DNA of 64,000 bases from JADKIH01 sp964595205 (GTDB lineage Bacteria > Bacteroidota > Bacteroidia > AKYH767-A > 2013-40CM-41-45): assembly GCA_964595205.1 (NCBI GenBank), contig CAZQOQ010000013.1, positions 62,001 through 126,000 on the forward strand, given 5' to 3'. Numbering within the stretch: the first letter of the stretch is position 1; every line of letters starts with the position of its first letter. Below, piece by piece: positions 54,966 to 62,456 of this stretch. Position numbers and translations under genes: made by a program. A model generated the notes under the pieces. That model saw nothing but the letters and a program-made list of their open reading frames with translations. It made no database searches and was not told the DNA's origin.

Positions 54966-56531
54966 ATGGTACAAAACAAAAAAGTCGTCCTCATTATAAT
55001 GGATGGCTGGGGGCATGGAATTGAAAATTCCGGAAATGCCATCTTCATGGCGAAGACGCCTTTTGTTGATTCGCTATATAATTATCCCAATGCTGAATTA
55101 AAAACCAGCGGTGAAGATGTCGGCTTACCTGAAGGCCAAATGGGAAATTCAGAAGTCGGGCACCTGAACCTTGGTGCAGGGAGAGTTGTTTACCAGGATT
55201 TAGTTAAGATCAACCTGGCAATCAAAGATGGTTCGTTTTTCAATCAGCCGGTATTAGTTGAGGCGCTTGATTACGTGAAGAAAACCGGAAAGAAGCTACA
55301 CTTCATGGGACTTGTTTCCGACGGCGGCGTACATTCACACATCGATCACCTGAAAGCACTCTGCGATGCCGCAAGAGAAAAAAATATCGATCAGGTATTC
55401 ATCCATGCTTTCATGGATGGCAGGGATACCGATCCAAACGGAGGCCTGCATTACCTCGAAGATCTTTCAAAGCATTTAAAAAAATCGACGGGAAAGATCG
55501 CTTCAGTAATCGGCAGGTATTATGCAATGGACAGGGATAAAAGATGGGAAAGAATTAAGAAGGCTTACGATATGCTGGTAAAGGGTATCGGTAAACCTGC
55601 GGATGATTGTCTGAAAGCCGTAAAAGAATCTTATGCGGAAGGTGTCACCGACGAATTCATACTGCCGGTTACAATCACCGGAAAAGACGGCAAGCCTGTG
55701 GCCATCATCGAAGAAGGCGATGCTGTAATATGTTTTAACTTCCGCACCGATCGATGCAGGGAAATCACCGTGGCATTGACACAGAATAATTTTCCAGAGC
55801 TGGACATGCATACGATGAAGCTACACTACGTTACCATGGCTAACTACGATTCATCTTTCAAAAATGTGCACGTAATCTACGACAAGGATAACCTCAACAA
55901 TACACTTGGAGAAATACTTGCAATCAACAACAAGAAGCAACTGAGGATTGCCGAGACTGAAAAGTATCCGCATGTTACGTTTTTTTTCAGCGGCGGGCGA
56001 GAGAAGGAATTTTCAGGCGAGGAAAGAATTCTGGTTCCTTCACCGAAAGTTGCAACCTACGATCTTAAACCATCGATGAGCGCAAACGAAGTGACTGACA
56101 TAGTTTGTGAGAAACTCTCTGAGGGTAAAACAGACTTCGTTTGCCTGAACTATGCAAACACCGACATGGTAGGACATACAGGTGTTTTTAATGCAGTGGT
56201 CGAAGCTGCCGAAACAGTGGATGCCTGTGTGAAGCGTGTGGTTGAGGCAGGACTGAAGAATGGCTATTCATTTCTGATTACCTCCGATCACGGCAATGCA
56301 GATTTCGTGGTCAATGCCGATGGTTCGGCAAACACTGCCCATACAACAAACCCGGTTCCATTGTTTTTAATCGACGCCGATTACAATCAAATTTCGGATG
56401 GCCGTTTGTGCGATATTGCCCCCACAATTTTAACGATGATGGGGCTGCCCGTTCCGCAGGAAATGACAGGGAAGATATTAGTGAAACAAAAATCACCGGT
56501 TGAGTCAAATGCCTGGCCGCTGGCTAATTAG
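54966..56531 (+). CDS. gpmI: 2,3-bisphosphoglycerate-independent phosphoglycerate mutase
   Basis: Glycolytic interconversion of 3- and 2-phosphoglycerate; manganese-dependent alkaline-phosphatase fold. The 521 residues include VVLIIMDGWGHG (metal-binding aspartate), the nucleophile serine in GNSEVGHLNLGAG, HAFMDGRDT and TSDHGNADF. The C-terminus PLAN and the TAG stop are encoded by GGCTAATTAG, one unit of the array that follows. Promoter is 5 bp upstream. Assignment is secure. Confidence 0.97.
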   Translation: MVQNKKVVLIIMDGWGHGIENSGNAIFMAKTPFVDSLYNYPNAELKTSGEDVGLPEGQMGNSEVGHLNLGAGRVVYQDLVKINLAIKDGSFFNQPVLVEALDYVKKTGKKLHFMGLVSDGGVHSHIDHLKALCDAAREKNIDQVFIHAFMDGRDTDPNGGLHYLEDLSKHLKKSTGKIASVIGRYYAMDRDKRWERIKKAYDMLVKGIGKPADDCLKAVKESYAEGVTDEFILPVTITGKDGKPVAIIEEGDAVICFNFRTDRCREITVALTQNNFPELDMHTMKLHYVTMANYDSSFKNVHVIYDKDNLNNTLGEILAINNKKQLRIAETEKYPHVTFFFSGGREKEFSGEERILVPSPKVATYDLKPSMSANEVTDIVCEKLSEGKTDFVCLNYANTDMVGHTGVFNAVVEAAETVDACVKRVVEAGLKNGYSFLITSDHGNADFVVNADGSANTAHTTNPVPLFLIDADYNQISDGRLCDIAPTILTMMGLPVPQEMTGKILVKQKSPVESNAWPLAN

Positions 56532-56533
56532 TA

Positions 56534-56852
56534 AATTAGCCGATTAGCCAATTAGCCGATTAGCTAATTCGCTTTAAATCAAGTGCAGAAATTTTTCAGA
56601 TTGAATATTTAATATCATCAAATACATTTTTCAATAACTTGTGTTCCCAAAAATTTTAAGCCTAAACGCCTAAACGCCTAAACGCCTAAACGCCTAAACG
56701 CCTAAACGCCTAAACGCCTAAACGCCTAAACGCCTAAACGCCTAAACGCCTAAACGCCTAAACGCCTAAACGCCTAAACGGCTAAACGGCTAAACGGCTA
56801 AACGGCTAATCGGCTAATTGGCTAATCGGCTAATTGGCTAATTGCCTAATTC
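56534..56852. repeat. Opposed octamer arrays; 24-unit array with stepwise word change
   Basis: ATTAGCC words (four units) at 56534-56565. Then an unbroken 8-bp-period array at 56661-56852: fifteen CCTAAACG, three GCTAAACG, five GCTAAT[C/T]G and one CCTAATTC. Each step between groups is one base. The right end is the reverse complement of the left array. The whole fills the 355-bp gap between gpmI and the dipeptidase, except AT-rich sequence at 56566-56660; no other feature is seen. Confidence 0.95.
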
Positions 56853-56886
56853 CCCTTACCTTCATACCCTCCAATCAAAAGATACT

Positions 56887-58272
56887 ATGGAAACAACAAT
56901 GGAAACCACGCAGGAATTTATCAAAGCGAATCAGAAAAGATTTATTGATGAATTAATAGATCTCTTAAAAATACCATCCATCAGCGCAGACAGTAAGTAC
57001 AGCAAGGATGTGGCACGCGCCGCTGAATTTATAAAAATACAACTCGAAAAGGCGGGCGCTGACAAGGTAGAAATATGTCCGACCAAAGGTCACCCCATTG
57101 TTTATGGCGAGAAAATTATTGATCCGTCTTTACCAACCGTTATCGTATATGGTCATTACGATGTTCAGCCTGTTGACCCGGTAAACCTCTGGGATTCTCC
57201 TCCATTCGAACCAGTCATCAAAGACAATAAAATTTATGCACGCGGATCATGCGATGACAAAGGCCAGGTGTATATGCATGTGAAGGCATTCGAAAGCATG
57301 ATGAAGACAAATTCTTTAGCATGCAATGTGCGTTTCATGATCGAAGGCGAAGAAGAAGTAGGCTCATCGAACCTTGGCACATGGGTGAAAGAAAATAAAC
57401 ACAGGCTGAAAGGCGATGTGATACTTATTTCCGACACATCGATTATCGCCAACGATGTTCCTTCTATTGAATCCGGGTTGCGCGGACTCAGTTATCTCGA
57501 AGTGGAAGTGACGGGCCCTAACCGTGATCTGCATTCGGGCGTGTATGGCGGCGCTGTTGCTAACCCGATCCAGGTCTTATGCAAGATGATCACTTCGCTG
57601 AAAGACGAAAATAACAGGATTACCATTCCGGGCTTTTATAATGATGTCGTTGAACTCACCGCGCAGGAAAGAACAGAATTAAACAAAACTCCGTTTGATC
57701 TGAACGAATACAAGAAAGATCTGGGCGTTGATGAAGTCGACGGAGAAGCGGGATATACATCGCTCGAAAGAACCGGCATCAGGCCAACTCTTGAATTGAA
57801 CGGGATCTGGGGAGGATATACAGGTGAGGGCTCAAAGACCGTTTTACCATCGAAGGCCAATGCAAAAATCAGTATGCGCCTCGTTCCCAATCAGACGACC
57901 GATAAAATTACGGAACTGTTTACACAGCATTTTAAGAAGATAGCGCCTAAGACAGTTAAAGTGAAAGTCACGCCCCATCATGGAGGCGAACCGGTCGTTA
58001 CACCTACAAACTCAATTGCCTATAAATCGGCCAGCAAAGCGATGGAACAGACCTTTGGCAAGAAACCGATTCCAACACGTGGCGGAGGAAGTATTCCAAT
58101 CGTTGCATTATTCGAAAAAGAACTGGGACTAAAATCCGTATTGATGGGCTTCGGACTCGACAGCGATTTGATTCATTCACCGAACGAGCACTATGGAATT
58201 TTTAATTATATGAAAGGCATTGAAACGATTCCGCTTTTCTTCAGGAATTTTGCGGAGATGAGCAAAAAATGA
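56887..58272 (+). CDS. M20-family metallodipeptidase
   Basis: A zinc dipeptidase of 461 residues from the ATG at 56887 (METTMETTQEFIKAN); a frame open from a TTG at 56842 would start inside the octamer array and was rejected. The metal ligand and catalytic signatures are YGHYDVQPVDP (His/Asp), ARGSCDDKGQ, and MIEGEEEVGSSNLGTWV with the catalytic glutamates. DLHSGVYGGAVANP belongs to the dimerisation insert. A second ATG lies four codons in (56899). Substrate is probably a dipeptide such as carnosine-type; not certain. Confidence 0.93.
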   Translation: METTMETTQEFIKANQKRFIDELIDLLKIPSISADSKYSKDVARAAEFIKIQLEKAGADKVEICPTKGHPIVYGEKIIDPSLPTVIVYGHYDVQPVDPVNLWDSPPFEPVIKDNKIYARGSCDDKGQVYMHVKAFESMMKTNSLACNVRFMIEGEEEVGSSNLGTWVKENKHRLKGDVILISDTSIIANDVPSIESGLRGLSYLEVEVTGPNRDLHSGVYGGAVANPIQVLCKMITSLKDENNRITIPGFYNDVVELTAQERTELNKTPFDLNEYKKDLGVDEVDGEAGYTSLERTGIRPTLELNGIWGGYTGEGSKTVLPSKANAKISMRLVPNQTTDKITELFTQHFKKIAPKTVKVKVTPHHGGEPVVTPTNSIAYKSASKAMEQTFGKKPIPTRGGGSIPIVALFEKELGLKSVLMGFGLDSDLIHSPNEHYGIFNYMKGIETIPLFFRNFAEMSKK

Positions 58273-58319
58273 ATTCAGGGATTAAGGTCATTTTAAAATC
58301 TCAGCATTAGAATTGCTCT

Positions 58320-59087
58320 ATGCAGGTTTCATTTAAACAAAAAATAATAAAGTCTGTCCTGGATCTTTACTTCCTGCCCGTAAAAGTCAACGGCAGATTA
58401 AAACGTTTTGCGCAGGAAGTAATATTAATTGATGCCGCTGCTCACCTCAGCAAGCCGGTGAAATTTCTTCAGGTAAAAAAATTATTCAGCAGGGAACCCG
58501 TTGTAGTCGACATCGGTGGTGCACACGGAGACACAACAGCCTATTTCCTTAAACTAATTCCCGGTTGCAGAGTCTACAACTTCGAAGCGAATCCTGACCT
58601 GGCCTCGCAGATAAAAAAACGCTTCGCCGACGAACGAGTAAAACCATTCTCCGTTGCATTGAGCGACAAAGAAGATACCATCACTTTTCATATAGCAAAT
58701 AATACCTTTAACAGTTCATACAAGACAATAAACAATAACGACCAGTTTCAGGAAGTCAGGTCGGTGGACGTACCGGCATCTCCTCTCGATACTATCATGG
58801 AAAAAGAAAGCGACGTGGCAGAAATTGACATCCTCAAATTGGACGTGCAGGGAGCCGAACTTGATGTTTTGCGTGGCGCCAGTCAAACCCTGAAGAAAAC
58901 CAAATTGCTTATCGTTGAACAATCGGTTGATTCGCCTTATGAAGGAGGATCGAAATATTTTGAAGTCGATAAATTTCTGAGAGATGCCGGATTTGACTTG
59001 TTGGATATTGTGATCGCTTTCAGGAAGGATGGTTTGGTACTCACAGAATTCGACAGCATTTATCTTCAAAAGAAGTATAATAACTGA
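58320..59087 (+). CDS. FkbM-family methyltransferase
   Basis: The 255-residue protein has the FkbM SAM domain: VVDIGGAHGDTTAYFLKLIPGCRVYNFEANPDLA (residues about 61-94), then the family's ILKLDVQGAELDVLRGA. These enzymes usually O-methylate sugars or polyketides; this target is unknown. The 40-residue N-terminus is rich in basic and hydrophobic residues. It is 47 bp downstream of the dipeptidase and 61 bp upstream of the TonB-like gene; co-transcription is possible. Confidence 0.88.
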   Translation: MQVSFKQKIIKSVLDLYFLPVKVNGRLKRFAQEVILIDAAAHLSKPVKFLQVKKLFSREPVVVDIGGAHGDTTAYFLKLIPGCRVYNFEANPDLASQIKKRFADERVKPFSVALSDKEDTITFHIANNTFNSSYKTINNNDQFQEVRSVDVPASPLDTIMEKESDVAEIDILKLDVQGAELDVLRGASQTLKKTKLLIVEQSVDSPYEGGSKYFEVDKFLRDAGFDLLDIVIAFRKDGLVLTEFDSIYLQKKYNN

Positions 59088-59148
59088 TCCGTTTAAACGC
59101 GACAGGAATTTCTCATCTCCTGATGAACTAAATCTGTCATTTTTTTCG

Positions 59149-61959
59149 ATGAAAAAACTCTCATTGCTTTTTTTAATGGTGTTATCTGTTACCGGAGCGT
59201 TTTCGCAGGTGTTTCAGATCACAGGTCACGTAATCGACAGTACGGCCAGCGCTCTGCCGGGAGCCGGAGTTGCATTGTTGCGCACGGTCGATTCCGTATT
59301 AATAGCAGGCACTTCGACCGATGCAAACGGGAATTTTGTTTTTGGAAGCGTAGTTCCTGGCAAAGTGATCATAAAAGTTTCTTATCTCGGGTTCAACGAC
59401 AGGTTTATTCCGAAAGAAGTGACCGATAAAAATCTGAACCTTGGCGCCATCATCCTTAAGGAGAAATCGGCCGTCCTGAATGAGGTAAATGTAAACGAAA
59501 CCGTCGCGCCAGTGCAGACTAAAGGAGATACAACCCAGTATAATGCAGATGCATTTAAAGTAAACAGGGATGCCACGGCGGAGGATCTGGTTGCAAAGAT
59601 GCCGGGTATCACCAGCCAGGATGGCAAGGTTCAGGCACAGGGTGAAGACGTTAAAAAAGTTCTCATCGACGGTAAACCATATCTCGGAGACGATCCGAAT
59701 GCTGCTTTAAAAAATCTGCCGGCCGAGGTGATCGAAAAAATACAGGTGTTCGACAAGAAAAGCGATCAGAGCGAGTTCACGGGCTTCTTTGACGGTAATA
59801 CAACAAAGACGATGAATATCGTCACGCGGCCGCAATTCCGGAATGGAACATTCGGCCGGGTATATGGCGGCTATGGCACCGATGATCACTGGAAGGCCGG
59901 CACATCTCTGAACCTCTTCAAAGAAAAAAGAAAGATCACCATTCTTGCAAACGGAAACGACATCAATGAACAGAATTTTTCCAACGATGATCTCGTCGGC
60001 GTACTCAGCAGCAATTCCGGTAACCGGCCTCAGGGGCAAAGAGGGAATTATTCAGGCCGCGGTGGCGGAGGAGGCGGAAGATTCCAGCCTCAAAACGACG
60101 CAAGCAATTTCTTAGTCGATCAGCGGAACGGAATTACCACAACACAGTCAGGCGGATTAAATTATATCAACTCCTGGAAGAAAACCGATTTGTCGCTGAG
60201 TTATTTTTTCAACCGCTCCGACAACAATTCCGTGAGTAATCTCTATCGGCAGTACATCACCGAAGAATCAAGCGGCCTGACTTACGAAGAATTAAACAGC
60301 GGCAACAGCGTAAATATAAATCATCGGGCAAATGTGAGACTGGAACATAAATTCGACACGCTTAATTCAATCCTGTTTCAGCCGCGTATTTCATTCCAGG
60401 AAAACACCAGCCATTCATCTCTGATCGGCAATAATGATTTAAACTCCGAGCCGATCAGCAATGCGCTTACAACAGGAAATAATAATCTGAAAGGCATATC
60501 GGTGTCTTCTCCCCTGCTCTATCGTCATTCTTTCCATAAAAAAGGAAGAACCGTTTCACTGAACCTGAATACCGGATATAATCAGAATAAAGGCGATGGT
60601 GATCTGCGCTCTGTTGTCGTTTATTATACCGATACCGTTCCAACCGACAGCACCAATCAACTCACTACGCAGGATACACATAGCTGGAATTATTCTTCCG
60701 AAATAACATATACGGAACCGCTGGACTCAAACAGCCAGCTATCCATAACATACAGGGGAAACTATACCGTAAGCGAGTCCGATAAAAGAACCACTTCCGT
60801 TTATGATTTATTCGGAGAACTCGATACGGCTCTTTCCAATACATTCAACAGCGATTATTTTACTAATTCGCTTGGCGCCTATTACCGAATACAGTATGAA
60901 AAATGGAACGGCATGATCGGAGTATCTGCACAAAGAGCAGATCTGAAAAACGAAAGCATATTCCCCGAAGAAAAAAAACTTGACAGGCAGTTCAACAGCA
61001 TCCTTCCCATTGCCATGATGCAATACAGGTTCACAACTAAGAAAAATCTCAGAATTTTTTTCCGGAGTTCAAACAATGCTCCTTCCGTTACGCAGTTGCA
61101 GGATGTAGTCAATAACAGCAACCCGCTTCAGCTCACGACCGGTAATCCCGACCTGCAGCAGGACTGGCAGAATTCACTTAACTTCAGGTATTCTTCTTCC
61201 AATTCAGACAAGAATACTTCCTTCTTCATTTTTGTAAACGGAACTTTTACAAAAGACTTTATCGGAACATCCACATACATTGCAACAAGCGACACAACTG
61301 TAAATGGTATAACGCTGACACAGGGAGCACAGATCAGCAGTCCGGTTAACCTGGATGGATATTACAGTCTGAGAACATTTGGAAATTACAGCCTGCCTTT
61401 AGGGTTTATGAAATCATCACTTAACCTGAATGCGAATGCAAACTATACCCGTACACCAGGCGAACTGAATGATGTGTTGACGTATTCGCAGTCGACGAAT
61501 ACCGGACTTGGCTTTGCGATCAGCAGTAACATCAGCGAAAAATTCGATTTTCTTGTTTCATCGAATGCGAATTTCAATAACGTGAATACCACATCCGACC
61601 CAGGCGCGGACAATAACTCATTTAATCTCTCTTCGCGGTTTAAAATACAGGTTCAGCCCTGGAAGGGGCTCGTATTGCAGACAGACCTGAATCATCAATA
61701 CAACTCAGGGCTTTCGGAAAACTTCAATCAGAACTATGTTTTATGGAATGCTTCAGTCGGTTATAAATTTTTAAAAGACCGCTTAGCTGAATTGCGTCTG
61801 AGTGTTTTTGACATACTCAAACAAAATGCAAGCGTGAGCAGGAATACTACAGATATTTACTACGATGACGTCAGAACCAATGTTCTTCAGCAGTATTTTA
61901 TGATGACGTTTACTTATAATTTGAAATTTTTCAAAGCGAAAAGGGAAGAAGTAAATTAG
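59149..61959 (+). CDS. TonB-receptor-like outer-membrane beta-barrel protein
   Basis: The 936-residue protein starts at the ATG at 59149 (MKKLSLLFLMVLSVTGAFSQ, a signal peptide ending at GAFSQ). A carboxypeptidase-regulatory-like domain (FQITGHVIDSTASALPGAGV, about residues 22-110) precedes a plug-like region (ATAEDLVAKMPGITSQDGKV ... VLIDGKPYL). The rest is a large barrel of the OMP_b-brl_3 type ending in YNLKFFKAKREEVN. A glycine-rich loop (RGGGGGGRF) is near 304. Its TAG stop is part of an ATTAGCC word. The frame's extra 40 upstream residues belong to the FkbM gene overlap and were dropped. Confidence 0.88.
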   Translation: MKKLSLLFLMVLSVTGAFSQVFQITGHVIDSTASALPGAGVALLRTVDSVLIAGTSTDANGNFVFGSVVPGKVIIKVSYLGFNDRFIPKEVTDKNLNLGAIILKEKSAVLNEVNVNETVAPVQTKGDTTQYNADAFKVNRDATAEDLVAKMPGITSQDGKVQAQGEDVKKVLIDGKPYLGDDPNAALKNLPAEVIEKIQVFDKKSDQSEFTGFFDGNTTKTMNIVTRPQFRNGTFGRVYGGYGTDDHWKAGTSLNLFKEKRKITILANGNDINEQNFSNDDLVGVLSSNSGNRPQGQRGNYSGRGGGGGGRFQPQNDASNFLVDQRNGITTTQSGGLNYINSWKKTDLSLSYFFNRSDNNSVSNLYRQYITEESSGLTYEELNSGNSVNINHRANVRLEHKFDTLNSILFQPRISFQENTSHSSLIGNNDLNSEPISNALTTGNNNLKGISVSSPLLYRHSFHKKGRTVSLNLNTGYNQNKGDGDLRSVVVYYTDTVPTDSTNQLTTQDTHSWNYSSEITYTEPLDSNSQLSITYRGNYTVSESDKRTTSVYDLFGELDTALSNTFNSDYFTNSLGAYYRIQYEKWNGMIGVSAQRADLKNESIFPEEKKLDRQFNSILPIAMMQYRFTTKKNLRIFFRSSNNAPSVTQLQDVVNNSNPLQLTTGNPDLQQDWQNSLNFRYSSSNSDKNTSFFIFVNGTFTKDFIGTSTYIATSDTTVNGITLTQGAQISSPVNLDGYYSLRTFGNYSLPLGFMKSSLNLNANANYTRTPGELNDVLTYSQSTNTGLGFAISSNISEKFDFLVSSNANFNNVNTTSDPGADNNSFNLSSRFKIQVQPWKGLVLQTDLNHQYNSGLSENFNQNYVLWNASVGYKFLKDRLAELRLSVFDILKQNASVSRNTTDIYYDDVRTNVLQQYFMMTFTYNLKFFKAKREEVN

Positions 61960-62210
61960 CCAATTTGTTGATATGCTGATTAGCCAATTAGGGCTAAATG
62001 TCCAGTGTGTGCTGGATATGCTTGTAATTTTAATAGAAGTAACAACCTGCCGTGACGGTTCCAAAAACAATTGGGACTATCGAAGTGGTTTATTTTTAAA
62101 TATGAATTATGAGCGAGGTGAAAAATAATTATAAGCTCGGCGTAGCTAAATATTGTTTCATGGCTTATTAGATAAATATAGATTTTTTCAACAGATATTA
62201 TATTTTTGCA

Positions 62211-62218
62211 GTAGTAAA
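62211..62218 (+). promoter_or_regulatory. -7 promoter box before the T9SS pseudogene
   Basis: TATTTTTG matches TAnnTTTG, 24 nt upstream of the ATG at 62243. It suggests the decayed gene still has its promoter and could drive the next gene. Confidence 0.5.
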
Positions 62219-62242
62219 AAAATTAATGCAACGTGATGAGAT

Positions 62243-62455
62243 ATGAAATTTTCTCATTACAGTATACTACTTTTAGCTGAGTTCTGCCGATTTAAAAGGA
62301 CGATTTGAAGTCAATTTATATTCTATATCTATTCTAAAGAGAGGCTCCGAAGTTTTGTTAAAAAAATTAATCTATCACATTTACCAAAAGGAATATACTT
62401 TATTTCAGCAAGAACCAATTCTATAAATCAAGTCAAAAAAGTAATCTTAGAATAA
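62243..62455 (+). pseudogene. Gutted T9SS cargo gene
   Basis: ATG 62243 opens a signal-peptide-like start (MKFSHYSILLLAEFCRFKRT) that stops after 22 codons. In another frame, 62369-62452 encodes the end of a type A T9SS sorting domain (NLSHLPKGIYFISARTN, then NQVKKVILE and TAA). The front and the tail of one cargo gene remain; the body is gone. The intact-looking cargo gene at 62457 begins one base after this stop, in the next frame. Confidence 0.7.
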
Positions 62456-62456
62456 A

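Noticed and set aside
56661..56852. Possible CRISPR array
   Set aside because: Units are 8 bp with no spacers and no cas genes nearby; it is a tandem word array.
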